This document shows positions 33,923 to 42,878 of a DNA stretch of 52,242 bases, piece after piece. Numbering within the stretch: the first letter of the stretch is position 1; each line of letters opens with the position of its first letter. Source of the stretch: Halieaceae bacterium UBA4452 (GTDB taxonomy: Bacteria; Pseudomonadota; Gammaproteobacteria; Pseudomonadales; Halieaceae). The notes under the pieces were generated by a model. That model was not told where the DNA came from. It did not search any database and saw only the letters and a list, made by a program, of their open reading frames with translations. A program made the position numbers and the translations under genes. The DNA lies in contig DGPA01000026.1 of NCBI GenBank assembly GCA_002389505.1, positions 1 to 52,242 of the forward strand. The letters run 5' to 3'.

Positions 33923-35686
33923 TTACAACCAGTCGAGGGAGTACGCCGAGAGGGCCGTACCCGATTCAAGAATGGCGCCACAATGGGCCTCGCAGCGAGG
34001 TAATATGCGCGCGCCATAAAAGCGTGCAGTGGCTATTTTTCGCGCATAAAACGCCGAGTCTGCGCCAGCGGCTTGCTTTTCGGCCGCCACCAAAGCCGAG
34101 CGAGCAAGCATCCACCCACCAAACAAATAACCCGTTTGCATCATGTAATCAAAGGACCCACCAAAGGCCTCAAAGCTGGCATCTTTCAAGGCCACTAACA
34201 AAAACTCGGTAGTGTGGACGTGATCGGCGAGGGCTTTATGTAAGGCGGCGCCCAGACCACTAAAACTGACGTTATCACTGGCCATCAGGGTATCTGCCAC
34301 TGTGCGAACCTCAGCCTGCAACGACTCCATAGTGGCACCGCCGTCACGACCGACTTTACGGTTCAGTAAATCCGCCGCTTGGATACCATTGGTGCCCTCG
34401 TAGATCGAGGTAATACGAACGTCCCGGAGAAATTGTGCCGCGCCGGTCTCCTCGACATAGCCCATACCGCCATGCACCTGCACACCGAGTGAAGTCAACT
34501 CTTGCCCTACTTCAGTACTCCAGCCCTTGATAACAGGAATCATAAGGTCTATGCGCCGCTGTTGCTCCGAACGCTGATCTGCGGGACCGTAATGGGCTAG
34601 ATCCATCGTGACCGCCTCGGTAAAAGCCAAAGCACGCATAGCTTCAATAAGCGCACGCATGGTGGTGAGCATGCGTTTGACATCGGCGTGTTCAACGATG
34701 GGTACGCCCCCCTGCACCCGCTCACGCGCATAGGCCACCGCCTGCTGATAAGCGCCCTCTGAGGCACCTATGCCCTGCAAGCCCACTTTTAACCGGGCCT
34801 CGTTCATCATAGTAAACATACAAGCTAAACCGTTGTTGGGTTCACCGACCAAATAACCGACCGCCCCCCCTTGATCGCCATAAGCCATGACGCAGGTAGG
34901 ACTGCCATGAATGCCTAGCTTGTGTTCTGTGGAGACCGGGCGTACATCGTTACGCTCGCCCAGCGAGCCGTCGGCGTTGACTACGTACTTTGGCACCAAA
35001 AATAGCGAGATGCCTTTGCTACCAGCCGGCGCATCGGGCAGCCGTGCCAGCACTAAATGAATGATGTTCTCGGTAGCGTCGTGGTCACCCCAGGTAATGT
35101 AAATCTTTTGGCCAAAAATCTTGAAGTGATCCCCCGCAGGCTCAGCGCGACTCTTCATGACGCCTAAATCGGAGCCGGCGCCGGACTCCGTCAAGTTCAT
35201 GGTGCCAGACCACTCGCCCGAATTGATTTTGGCCAAATAAATGGACTTTAGTTGATCGCTCGCATGGGCCTTGATCGCCAAGGCTGCCCCGGACGATAAA
35301 AACGGCTCAAGCGCAAAGGCCATGTCGGCGCCGTTCCACACTTCACAGGCCGCCGTCCCATACAGTTCAGGCAGACCCTGACCCCCCGCATCCACGTCAG
35401 CGGTAATACCGACCCACCCGCCCGCACCCAGCTGCCGAATGGCGTCCGCATAACCCGGGGAAATTGTCACCTTACCGTCACGACAGCTTGCCGGCTGACT
35501 GTCACCCACCCGACGCAGCGGTGCGACAACGTCGGCACTGAATTTACCGGCTTCATCCAATAGCGCTGTGGTCAAATCGGCCCCGATACCGTGTTCGGCA
35601 AAGCGTGGTAATGACCCGAGCGTGGCCTCAATATCAAGGACGTCATCGATTAAAAACTGCATGTCTTCAAGGGGCGCGCGGTACAT
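33923..35686 (-). CDS. Acyl-CoA dehydrogenase with extended C-terminus (DmdC-like)
   Basis: A 587-residue FAD-dependent acyl-CoA dehydrogenase. FAD/substrate motifs include MNLTESGAGSDLGVMKSRAE and ITWGDHD; the catalytic glutamate is in SIYEGTNGIQAADLL (about residue 430). An extra C-terminal domain of about 100 residues is shared with the family that includes DmdC, the 3-methylmercaptopropionyl-CoA dehydrogenase of DMSP degradation, and other long or medium acyl-CoA enzymes. The substrate cannot be assigned from sequence alone. GAGG lies 8 bases before the ATG. A LysR regulator is divergent. Confidence 0.85.
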   Translation of the reverse strand: MYRAPLEDMQFLIDDVLDIEATLGSLPRFAEHGIGADLTTALLDEAGKFSADVVAPLRRVGDSQPASCRDGKVTISPGYADAIRQLGAGGWVGITADVDAGGQGLPELYGTAACEVWNGADMAFALEPFLSSGAALAIKAHASDQLKSIYLAKINSGEWSGTMNLTESGAGSDLGVMKSRAEPAGDHFKIFGQKIYITWGDHDATENIIHLVLARLPDAPAGSKGISLFLVPKYVVNADGSLGERNDVRPVSTEHKLGIHGSPTCVMAYGDQGGAVGYLVGEPNNGLACMFTMMNEARLKVGLQGIGASEGAYQQAVAYARERVQGGVPIVEHADVKRMLTTMRALIEAMRALAFTEAVTMDLAHYGPADQRSEQQRRIDLMIPVIKGWSTEVGQELTSLGVQVHGGMGYVEETGAAQFLRDVRITSIYEGTNGIQAADLLNRKVGRDGGATMESLQAEVRTVADTLMASDNVSFSGLGAALHKALADHVHTTEFLLVALKDASFEAFGGSFDYMMQTGYLFGGWMLARSALVAAEKQAAGADSAFYARKIATARFYGARILPRCEAHCGAILESGTALSAYSLDWL

Positions 35687-35901
35687 GGATTATCCTCTAT
35701 TGGTCTTTGCTGTTGGCCTTTACTCGTAGCTTTGCTGTCGCTCTAGTGGCATCGACTCATGCGGGGGGTAATACCGGTGGATAGGTCCGCCACCTCCCGA
35801 CGGCGCATGGCGTTCACCCTTTGCAGCACCTTAGCTTCGCCACTCAGTCAATGACGGGTATGATAACCAATTAGTCAGGCGTTCGCCGAGGAATTAGATT
35901 G

Positions 35902-36906
35902 ATGAAGAATCTCCATCGAATCGACCTAAACCTATTGGTCTATCTGGACGTGTTATTGCGCGAATGCAACGTCACCCAAGCGGCCCAGCAGCTAGGTTTA
36001 TCGCAGCCCGCGATGAGCAATAGTCTGCGCCGCCTGCGGGATTTGTTTAACGATCCGCTGTTGGTGCGCACCTCGGACGGCATGACCCCCACCGCACGGG
36101 CACTCGAGTTAGAGCCCATCGTCAGAGACATCCTCTCGGGGGTCGATCGAGCCATTCAACCCACCTCACCCTTCGACGCCGCCAGCGCCGATCAGGTGAT
36201 TCGTATTATGGCCAGTGATTATGCCGAATCCACCTTGTTCCCTGCGGTCATGCAGCAACTGCAAGCCCAAGCTCCCGGCATTACGCTGGATGTAATGACC
36301 CCATCGGACGTCAGTTTCCTCGACGTAGAGCGTGGGAAAATTGATTTAGTCATCAACCGTTTTGATCACATGCCCCAGTCGTTTCATCAAATCACACTGT
36401 GGCAGGACAGCTTCTCCTGCTTGCTGAGCCGCGATAACCATATTCTGGAACACTTTGATCTCGACGCTTACCTCAGCGCCAACCACATTTGGGTCAGTAA
36501 AACCGGTATGGGTGTTGGCGTTGGCGTTGATCCAGACGACGTTCAGCGGCTTGGCTGGGTAGACAGTGCCTTGGCACAACTGAACAAGCAGCGGCGAATT
36601 CGGGTATTCACCCGCCACTATCAAGCCGCCATGACCTTGGCTGAGCAAAATGATCTTATCGTCACCCTACCTACCCGAGCCACGTGGTTAAAACGCGATA
36701 ATCCTCGGGTCGTTGTCCGTGACGTGCCTTTTGCTATTCCTCCCTTGGAACTCAAAATGGCATGGAGCCCCCTATTGCAGCACAATCCCGCCCATCGCTG
36801 GGTGCGGCAGTTGGTCACCCACATTGCTCGTCACCTCGGTCCTGACGGTCTGACGCCGGCAGCTAACGAGTCGGTAGCGGGGGCGATCGGCAAGCCAACC
36901 TCCTGA
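35902..36906 (+). CDS. LysR-family transcriptional regulator
   Basis: A 334-residue LysR regulator. The N-terminal winged helix is clear (RIDLNLLVYLDVLL, NVTQAAQQLGLSQPAMSNSL, RDLFNDPLLVRT), and this DLNLL opening is typical of the NodD/NahR-like branch. A periplasmic-binding-fold effector domain follows (about 95-300). ATG 35902 follows AGGA at about 9 bases; a TTG just before it is an alternative. It is divergent from the acyl-CoA dehydrogenase gene with 215 bases between, so that gene is a likely target. Confidence 0.9.
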   Translation: MKNLHRIDLNLLVYLDVLLRECNVTQAAQQLGLSQPAMSNSLRRLRDLFNDPLLVRTSDGMTPTARALELEPIVRDILSGVDRAIQPTSPFDAASADQVIRIMASDYAESTLFPAVMQQLQAQAPGITLDVMTPSDVSFLDVERGKIDLVINRFDHMPQSFHQITLWQDSFSCLLSRDNHILEHFDLDAYLSANHIWVSKTGMGVGVGVDPDDVQRLGWVDSALAQLNKQRRIRVFTRHYQAAMTLAEQNDLIVTLPTRATWLKRDNPRVVVRDVPFAIPPLELKMAWSPLLQHNPAHRWVRQLVTHIARHLGPDGLTPAANESVAGAIGKPTS

Positions 36907-37024
36907 GACACCCAGACTGCCAACACGGACGCAGCCCCCGCTGCTATAAGTAAGATGAATACAGCCTATCAACGCCATTTCTAGAATTTATAGCCGCTTC
37001 GGGAGAAGATAGTCGCTGGGACCA

Positions 37025-37048
37025 TTGCTCCGGGCAAGCACGGAGCGA
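37025..37048 (+). promoter_or_regulatory. Hairpin in glcB leader
   Basis: TTGCTCCG (37025-37032) and CGGAGCGA (37041-37048) form an eight-pair stem with one T-G pair and an eight-base loop, about 70 bases before glcB. It lacks a T-run, so it is not an intrinsic terminator. It may be part of a structured 5' leader or simply the end of the lysR transcript. Confidence 0.45.
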
Positions 37049-37115
37049 GCAAACGTCACTAGAGAAGAAGGGTAACGCGCCTATCCCCCTCATCCGCTTC
37101 GACAGGAGTCACACC

Positions 37116-39296
37116 ATGACTGAACGTATTCACTGCGCTGGATTGCAGGTCGATAAAGCCCTCCATGACCTGTTGGTGCAGCACATAGCACCCGGTACCG
37201 GGGTGACACCCGAGACCTTTTGGCAGGGCATGGCAGCTATCTTGCGGGACATGATGCCCCGCAACGCAGAGCTCCTCCAGATTCGGGAAGACATGCAGGC
37301 CAAACTGAATGCCTGGCATCACCAGCATCCCGGCGCCGCCTACGACAAGGCAGCGTACAAAACGTTTTTATACGAGATAGCTTACTTGCTACCCGAACCG
37401 ACGGCGGTTCAGGTCACCACTGACAACGTTGACATCGAAATTAGCCATACACCCGGACCGCAACTCGTTGTCCCGGTAATGAATGCTCGATTTGGTTTAA
37501 ACGCCGCCAATGCGCGCTGGGGCAGTTTATACGATGCGCTTTATGGCACTGATGTCATCCCTGAGACGGATGGTGCTGAGCGCGCCGATGCTTACAACCC
37601 AATCCGTGGCGATAAGGTCATTGCCTGGGCACGCCACTTTCTCGATCAGCATTTTCCCCTGCAGTCACATAGTCACAGCGAGGCCACCGGGTACTCGATC
37701 ATCAACGGTGCCTTGCAGGTCGCGTTCAAAAACAAGGCTATTGACCATCTTATCCATGGCGAGCAATGGGTGGGCTATGCCGGTACCACCGATCAACCGA
37801 CCGGCGTGCTTCTCAAGCACCACGGGCTACACGTCGAGATTCAAATTGACCGAGAGCACGCCATTGGTAGGACCGATCCGGCGGGGATTAAAGACCTGTG
37901 CGTAGAATCGGCCCTGACGACCATTCAGGACTGTGAAGACTCAGTGGCTGCGGTCGATGCCGAGGATAAAGTCGTGGTCTACCGCAACTGGTTGGGCCTC
38001 ATGAAAGGCACTCTGGAAGAAAGCTTCAGCAAAGGCGGTCAGGTAATGACGCGGCGCATGAATGCAGACCGGGTGTTTATTGCTCCCGACGGAGAGCCCC
38101 TAACACTGCACGGACGCAGCCTCATGTTTGTCCGTAACGTCGGCCATTTAATGACCAACGACGCCATTTTAACCGCCCAAGGTGAGGAAATCCCCGAAGG
38201 GATTATGGATGCGCTGTTCACCAGCTTTTGTTCGGTACACGATGTGCGTAGTGAGGGTCCCCTGCGCAATTCCCGAGCGGGCAGTATCTATATTGTGAAA
38301 CCGAAAATGCACGGCCCCGATGAAGTCAGTTTCACCGTCGATTTATTGGCGCGCGTCGAACAGGTACTTGGGCTGGCTAAAAACACCATTAAGATCGGCA
38401 TCATGGATGAGGAGCGACGCACTACCGTCAATCTTGCTGAGTGCATAAATCGCGCCAGTGAGCGGGTAGTGTTTATCAATACTGGCTTCCTTGATCGCAC
38501 CGGTGATGAAATTCATACCTCCATGGAAGCCGGTGCATTTACCGCCAAATCGGCTATGAAAGGTGAAACCTGGATTAACGCTTACGAGGATTGGAACGTC
38601 GACGTGGGCCTCGCCTGCGGCTTGCAGGGTCGCGCCCAAATCGGCAAAGGTATGTGGGCCATGCCCGATAGAATGGCGGCCATGCTTGACGCCAAAGTCG
38701 GTCACCCAAAAGCCGGTGCCAACACCGCTTGGGTGCCCTCACCCACCGCCGCCACACTGCATGCCACCCATTATCACGACGTCGATGTCGTCGCCGTGCA
38801 AGCGACATTAAAAGGGTCACCCCGACGCAACATTGACGACCTGTTGGCGATCCCCTTACAAGGTGCCGCAGGAATGGATGAGACAGCCATCCAGCGCGAG
38901 TTAGACAACAACGCGCAGGGCATTCTCGGCTACGTGGTCCGCTGGATTGACCACGGGGTGGGCTGCTCTAAAGTACCCGACGTCAATAACGTCGGACTCA
39001 TGGAAGATCGCGCCACACTGCGCATATCGAGTCAGCACTTAGCCAATTGGATTCGCCACGGTGTTGTCAGTGAAGCGCAAGTACGCGCGACCATGGAGCG
39101 TATGGCCACGGTAGTCGATAGGCAAAATGCCTCGGACCCCAGCTACCAACCCATGGCCGCGGACCTCACTCGCAACGTGGCGTTCAATGCCGCCTGGGAT
39201 TTGGTGCGTTTAGGCACTGAGCAACCTAGCGGTTATACCGAACCGCTGTTGCATCAGCGGCGTCGGGCATTTAAAGCCGCAGTAGACGAGCGATAG
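37116..39296 (+). CDS. glcB: Malate synthase G
   Basis: Condenses glyoxylate with acetyl-CoA to malate, feeding two-carbon compounds into central metabolism. The 726-residue length fits isoform G rather than the shorter A type. Signatures: ARWGSLYDALYGTDVIPE, QDCEDSVAAVDAEDKVV, RNWLGLMKGTLEESF, IVKPKMHGPDEV, GIMDEERRTTVNLAECI and FLDRTGDEIHTSMEAG. A good AGGAG lies before the ATG. It is monocistronic and convergent with the alanine dehydrogenase gene. Isocitrate lyase is not in the window, so the glyoxylate may come from glycolate or glycine as well. Confidence 0.96.
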   Translation: MTERIHCAGLQVDKALHDLLVQHIAPGTGVTPETFWQGMAAILRDMMPRNAELLQIREDMQAKLNAWHHQHPGAAYDKAAYKTFLYEIAYLLPEPTAVQVTTDNVDIEISHTPGPQLVVPVMNARFGLNAANARWGSLYDALYGTDVIPETDGAERADAYNPIRGDKVIAWARHFLDQHFPLQSHSHSEATGYSIINGALQVAFKNKAIDHLIHGEQWVGYAGTTDQPTGVLLKHHGLHVEIQIDREHAIGRTDPAGIKDLCVESALTTIQDCEDSVAAVDAEDKVVVYRNWLGLMKGTLEESFSKGGQVMTRRMNADRVFIAPDGEPLTLHGRSLMFVRNVGHLMTNDAILTAQGEEIPEGIMDALFTSFCSVHDVRSEGPLRNSRAGSIYIVKPKMHGPDEVSFTVDLLARVEQVLGLAKNTIKIGIMDEERRTTVNLAECINRASERVVFINTGFLDRTGDEIHTSMEAGAFTAKSAMKGETWINAYEDWNVDVGLACGLQGRAQIGKGMWAMPDRMAAMLDAKVGHPKAGANTAWVPSPTAATLHATHYHDVDVVAVQATLKGSPRRNIDDLLAIPLQGAAGMDETAIQRELDNNAQGILGYVVRWIDHGVGCSKVPDVNNVGLMEDRATLRISSQHLANWIRHGVVSEAQVRATMERMATVVDRQNASDPSYQPMAADLTRNVAFNAAWDLVRLGTEQPSGYTEPLLHQRRRAFKAAVDER

Positions 39297-39319
39297 AAGC
39301 ACATCCCCTGTGGGCTTGG

Positions 39320-39341
39320 CTGCGACCATCCCTAGTCGCAG
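39320..39341. terminator. Intergenic hairpin between glcB and ald
   Basis: CTGCGAC and GTCGCAG form a perfect seven-pair stem with an eight-base loop, 24 bases after the glcB stop. No T-run follows, so it may protect the 3' end or assist Rho rather than act as a classic intrinsic terminator. Confidence 0.4.
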
Positions 39342-39376
39342 ACGCCCTGCTCCGTGACGGGTGGCCTTGGTCAGCA

Positions 39377-39400
39377 GTCAGGTTAGGGAACATACCTGAC
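39377..39400. terminator. Second intergenic hairpin, next to the ald stop
   Basis: GTCAGGT and ACCTGAC form a perfect seven-pair stem with a ten-base loop just 3' of the ald stop on the other strand. With the hairpin at 39320 it could give bidirectional transcript ends for these convergent genes. There is no T-run. Confidence 0.4.
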
Positions 39401-39403
39401 GGT

Positions 39404-40534
39404 TCACGCTGACCGCAGACAACTATTTAACGCTTTATCTACCGGCAAATAGTCCGTCCCCAACGCGTCGGCCACCGCCCGATGGGTAATCTGACCCGCA
39501 TGAACGTTAAGCCCGGCCGCCAAGTGCTTATCTGTGTGTAAGGCTCCCAGCCCTTCACTGGCCAATGCCAAGACGTAAGGCAAGGTGGCATTGGTCAGGG
39601 CCATGGTCGACGTGCGTGCAACACCCCCAGGCATGTTGGCGACACAATAATGGACGACACCATCAACAACATAGGTGGGGTCTTGGTGCGTGGTCGCGTG
39701 GGAGGTTTCAAAGCAACCCCCCTGGTCAATGGCGACATCCACCACGACCGCACCGCTGTTCATAGCGCTGACGTGAGAACGCCGAATGAGTGTAGGTGCC
39801 GACGCACCAGGCACCAGTACTGCACCCACCACAAGGTCGGCGTCGAGGGCGTAACGCTCTAGTGCGTCCTCGGTCGAATAAACACCCACGACACGTCCTT
39901 GAAACAAATCATCCAGCTGTTGTAGACGCTCCACTGAACGATCTAAAACGGTCACCTGGGCACCCATCCCTGCGGCCATTCGTGCCGCATTGGTGCCCAC
40001 CACCCCGCCGCCCAAAATGAGCACTTTACCGGGTTCCACGCCGGGCACACCGCCGAGCAGCGTACCGTTGCCACCCTGCGCCTTCTCCAGGTGATAAGCA
40101 CCAGCCTGCACTGACATGCGCCCCGCCACCTCGCTCATTGGCGCGAGTAAAGGTAGTCCCCCGCGGGCATTGGTCACCGTTTCATAGGCGATCGCTGAGG
40201 CCCCCGAGGCCTGCAGTAACTGGGCCTGCTGAGGATCAGGCGCAAGGTGCAGGTAGGTAAACAGCAGCTGGCCCTCTCGGAGTCGCCGGCATTCATCAGG
40301 CTGTGGTTCTTTCACTTTTACAATCAGCTCTGCACGGGCAAAGACGTCGGCGGCGTCGGGCGCGATGGTTGCTCCCACGTTAAGGTAGGCCGCATCGTCA
40401 AAGCCTATTGCTTCACCGCCCTGAGTTTCGACATAAACCTCATGCCCCACCGCCACCAGCTCGCGCACACCCGCGGGCGTCAAGCCAATCCGGTACTCGT
40501 GATTTTTAATTTCCTTGGGAATACCAATGATCAT
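39404..40534 (-). CDS. ald: Alanine dehydrogenase
   Basis: NAD-dependent enzyme interconverting alanine and pyruvate plus ammonia. The start is placed at ATG 40534 (IIGIPKEIKNHEYRIGLTP), with GAGG a few bases ahead; the open frame extends 24 codons further upstream but without homology. The 376-residue length is normal. Motifs: FTYLHLAPDP with the substrate-site His, GGLPLLAPMSEVAGRMS, and the NAD-binding GGGVVGTNAARMAAGMGA. A divergent Lrp-type regulator and repeats in the gap suggest alanine-responsive control. Nearby sodium:alanine-type transporters fit this use of alanine. Confidence 0.96.
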   Translation of the reverse strand: MIIGIPKEIKNHEYRIGLTPAGVRELVAVGHEVYVETQGGEAIGFDDAAYLNVGATIAPDAADVFARAELIVKVKEPQPDECRRLREGQLLFTYLHLAPDPQQAQLLQASGASAIAYETVTNARGGLPLLAPMSEVAGRMSVQAGAYHLEKAQGGNGTLLGGVPGVEPGKVLILGGGVVGTNAARMAAGMGAQVTVLDRSVERLQQLDDLFQGRVVGVYSTEDALERYALDADLVVGAVLVPGASAPTLIRRSHVSAMNSGAVVVDVAIDQGGCFETSHATTHQDPTYVVDGVVHYCVANMPGGVARTSTMALTNATLPYVLALASEGLGALHTDKHLAAGLNVHAGQITHRAVADALGTDYLPVDKALNSCLRSA

Positions 40535-40630
40535 TGGGCACCTCAGATGTGGATGTTGTCGCCATGGAATGGGCGTGTTAACAACGCTCATTGCAAATGT
40601 CGTCAAAATACCGAGAAAAATGTTTCTTTT

Positions 40631-40638
40631 ATTCTATA
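40631..40638 (-). promoter_or_regulatory. Candidate -10 region of ald
   Basis: On the minus strand this reads TATAGAAT. With a start site near 40624 the ald leader is about 90 bases. The -35 sequence is poor, which fits an activator-dependent promoter whose sites would be the direct repeats just upstream. Confidence 0.4.
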
Positions 40639-40657
40639 TATTTAGGTACTAAACAGT

Positions 40658-40698
40658 GGATATGACTTATTTTATGCAGTTATTAAGCGGATATGACT
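40658..40698. repeat. Direct repeat GGATATGACT in ald/lrp intergenic region
   Basis: GGATATGACT occurs at 40658-40667 and 40689-40698, 31 bases apart (about three helical turns), so both copies face the same side of the DNA. They would lie near -39 and -70 from the proposed ald start site, suitable for an activator such as the divergent Lrp-type protein. Confidence 0.6.
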
Positions 40699-40705
40699 GC
40701 AGTAA

Positions 40706-40724
40706 ATGCTTTTGCTATAAGCAT
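40706..40724. promoter_or_regulatory. Inverted repeat ATGCTT/AAGCAT, candidate operator
   Basis: ATGCTT-TTGCTAT-AAGCAT is a perfect six-base inverted repeat between ald and the Lrp-type gene. Lrp-family proteins bind A/T-rich imperfect palindromes of this size, so it is a plausible autoregulatory or ald site. Confidence 0.4.
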
Positions 40725-40826
40725 AGGGGTATTTATCGCTTCTGGGGCTAACGCACCCACCACCATCGACATCGACCATGAATATCGCCGTGTAACCCGA
40801 GCGGCATAACCTAACAGGAGAGTGGC

Positions 40827-41294
40827 ATGAGCGACGGTTCACTCAGTCGGATTGACCGCAATCTGCTGCGCTTACTGCAACAAAAGGCGCGCATCAGCTA
40901 CGCTGAATTGGCACGGCAAGTGGGCTTAACCACGACGCCCTGCAAAGAGCGAGTTAAGCGGCTAGAGCGCGAAGATTACATTCGGGGCTATCACGCTGAC
41001 CTAAACCCGGCAAAACTAGGTAAAGGCTTGGTCGTGTTTGTTCAGATTACCTTGGTGCGCACCGCCGGCAACGCCTTCGCTGAATTTACCGACGCCATCC
41101 AAGATGTGCCCGAGGTAGAGGAATGTCACTTAGTGGCCGGTAATTTCGACTACCTCATTAAGGCCCGGGTCAAAGACATGAGCGCCTACCGGGAGTTTTT
41201 AGGCGGCAGCCTCATGCAGCTGCCTGGGGTGCAGGAAAGTACCAGTTATCCGGTCATGGAAGAAGCCCCAGCAAATCGAGCCATTAGGCTCTGA
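40827..41294 (+). CDS. Lrp/AsnC-family transcriptional regulator
   Basis: A 155-residue Lrp-type regulator. The N-terminal helix-turn-helix reads LSRIDRNLLRLLQQKARISY, ELARQVGLTTTPCKERVKRL. The C-terminal ligand-sensing RAM domain has VEECHLVAGNFDYLIKARV and FLGGSLMQLPGV. It is divergent from ald with about 290 bases between, and such regulators often activate alanine or branched-chain catabolic genes in response to the amino acid. AGGAG precedes the ATG. Its end overlaps the convergent aminotransferase gene by 11 bases. Confidence 0.9.
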   Translation: MSDGSLSRIDRNLLRLLQQKARISYAELARQVGLTTTPCKERVKRLEREDYIRGYHADLNPAKLGKGLVVFVQITLVRTAGNAFAEFTDAIQDVPEVEECHLVAGNFDYLIKARVKDMSAYREFLGGSLMQLPGVQESTSYPVMEEAPANRAIRL

Positions 41295-42429
41295 GCGCGA
41301 CCGTCAAAGCAGAAGCTATGCGCTCAATATCCGCCGATGTCATGCCTAACCACAAGGGCAGTCGGAGTAATTGATTTGCTAGTTGCTCTGTGTTGTTGAG
41401 AGTACTGTGCTGTCGACAAAACCGCTGTCCGGCAGGGGATAAATGCAGCGGGACATAGTGAAATACCGCGTGGATACCGGCACCGTCCAAGTGCGCGATC
41501 ACCTTGGCACGGTCGTAGCGGTGATCTAATACCACGTAATACATATGCCCGTTATGACTGGTGTGCATTGGAATGACTGGACGGCGCAATTGACCGGACG
41601 CCTCTAACGGTAGCAGGGCTTGGTGGTATTGACGCCATAAGTCTACGCGCCTGTCGGTGATATCTTGTACGGCCTCTAGCTGCGCCAAAAGAAACGCCGC
41701 TGTCAGCTCGCCCGGCAAGAAGGAAGAACCGATGCTTTGCCACGTATATTTATCGATTTCCCCTCTAAAAAATTGCGCACGGTTTGTACCTTTTTCCCTG
41801 ATCATTTCTGCCGGCAAAATGAAGTGCTCACGATTAACGAGTAAGGCGCCGCCCTCCCCGGAAATAATATTCTTGGTTTCATGGAAGCTATAAGCGCCAA
41901 AGTCCCCTATAGCACCAAGCGCCGCGCCTTTGTACGTACTGCCCACGCCCTGCGCCGCGTCTTCAATAACGTACACATTGTTTTCGTGAGCAATGGAGCA
42001 AATAACATCCATTTCACAGGGCACCCCCGCATAGTGCACGGGCACAATGGCTTTAGTTTTCTCCGTCAGCGCATCGTTGATTAACGTTTCATCCATATTC
42101 AATGTATCTGGGCGAATATCGACAAATACGGGAATCGCGCCACGCATCACGAACGCATTGGCCGTGGAAACGAAGGTAAACGACGGCATCACTACCTCGT
42201 CTCCCTGCTGAACGTTGGTCAATAATGCCGTCATTTCAAGTGCTGCGGTACAGGAATGCGTGAGCAGTGCCGCTCGCGTTCCGGTATAGCTTTCAAGCAT
42301 CTCTCGGCATAAGTGAGTAAAATCACCATCACCCGCCAACCGACCATCCGCGTGGGCTTTTTCTATGTACCTGAGCTCATTACCGGTCATGTAGGGCCGG
42401 TTGAACGGTATCCGTTGACTTTGACTCAA
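41284..42429 (-). CDS. wecE: dTDP-4-amino-4,6-dideoxygalactose transaminase (WecE/RffA-like)
   Basis: A PLP-dependent sugar aminotransferase of the DegT/DnrJ/EryC1 family. It aligns by eye along its length with E. coli WecE, which turns dTDP-4-keto-6-deoxyglucose into dTDP-4-amino-4,6-dideoxygalactose (Fuc4N). The PLP lysine is in SFHETKN (Lys186). Other matches are PSFTFVSTANAFV, VPVHYAGV, EDAAQGV and REKGTNRAQFFRG. I start it at TTG 42429, which overlaps the gtrA stop (TTGA) and has AAGAGG 8 bases before; the longer frame reaches 42561 inside gtrA. No other ECA gene is nearby, so the product may serve a different glycan. Confidence 0.88.
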   Translation of the reverse strand: MSQSQRIPFNRPYMTGNELRYIEKAHADGRLAGDGDFTHLCREMLESYTGTRAALLTHSCTAALEMTALLTNVQQGDEVVMPSFTFVSTANAFVMRGAIPVFVDIRPDTLNMDETLINDALTEKTKAIVPVHYAGVPCEMDVICSIAHENNVYVIEDAAQGVGSTYKGAALGAIGDFGAYSFHETKNIISGEGGALLVNREHFILPAEMIREKGTNRAQFFRGEIDKYTWQSIGSSFLPGELTAAFLLAQLEAVQDITDRRVDLWRQYHQALLPLEASGQLRRPVIPMHTSHNGHMYYVVLDHRYDRAKVIAHLDGAGIHAVFHYVPLHLSPAGQRFCRQHSTLNNTEQLANQLLRLPLWLGMTSADIERIASALTVALRA

Positions 42430-42818
42430 GCCATGGGCCTCTTTGGGTGTTGCGCAAATACCCAATATTTTTGCGCGAGGAACAGCATCGCCGCCAACAG
42501 TACCATAATCAACCCTTGCGCTATCTGATGAGGGATACCCCAGAGAGAGTAGGCACACCACAGTAAACCCACATTTAATAAATAGGCGGCGGCGTAGGCT
42601 ACGCTATTTCGACCAGCGCTAGCCCGGTTTAAGCGTTGCTTAAAAGTGAAACGAGCATTGAAAAACCAGGATAAAAATATTCCCGAAACGAAAACAGCGG
42701 TCATGGCAAGCAAGGCCTTTACCCCCGCGGCCGTTAGCAATAGATACGCGCAGAAAAGCGCTAGATTATTGACTACGCCCACGAAAAAAAATCGCGTTAA
42801 CTGCGTGAACGCTTTCAC
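42426..42818 (-). CDS. GtrA-family membrane protein (putative lipid-linked sugar flippase)
   Basis: A 130-residue protein with four membrane segments, of the GtrA family. The start FTQLTRFFFVGVVNNLALF and the central FFNARFTFKQR are family marks. GtrA proteins are thought to flip polyprenyl-phosphate-linked monosaccharides across the inner membrane. It lies between a GtrB-like glycosyltransferase and the WecE-like aminotransferase on the same strand and overlaps the latter. This arrangement supports transport of a single lipid-linked amino sugar. Confidence 0.85.
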   Translation of the reverse strand: MKAFTQLTRFFFVGVVNNLALFCAYLLLTAAGVKALLAMTAVFVSGIFLSWFFNARFTFKQRLNRASAGRNSVAYAAAYLLNVGLLWCAYSLWGIPHQIAQGLIMVLLAAMLFLAQKYWVFAQHPKRPMA

Positions 42819-42878
42819 CTAATGACCACGGGATTACAGGCGCAACATAGTCGCAACTTGACGGCGCTAGCATGAAAT

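Noticed and set aside
36990..37090. Glycine riboswitch ahead of glcB
   Set aside because: Fragments such as CGGGAGA and GAGCAAAC recall the glycine aptamer, but the CTCTCAGGCAAAA-like segment and the proper P1/P3 layout are missing.
41284..42561. Enterobacterial common antigen cluster suggested by WecE
   Set aside because: No wzx, wzy, wecF, wecG or rff genes are nearby; the GtrA/GtrB and pilA neighbours suggest another glycan.
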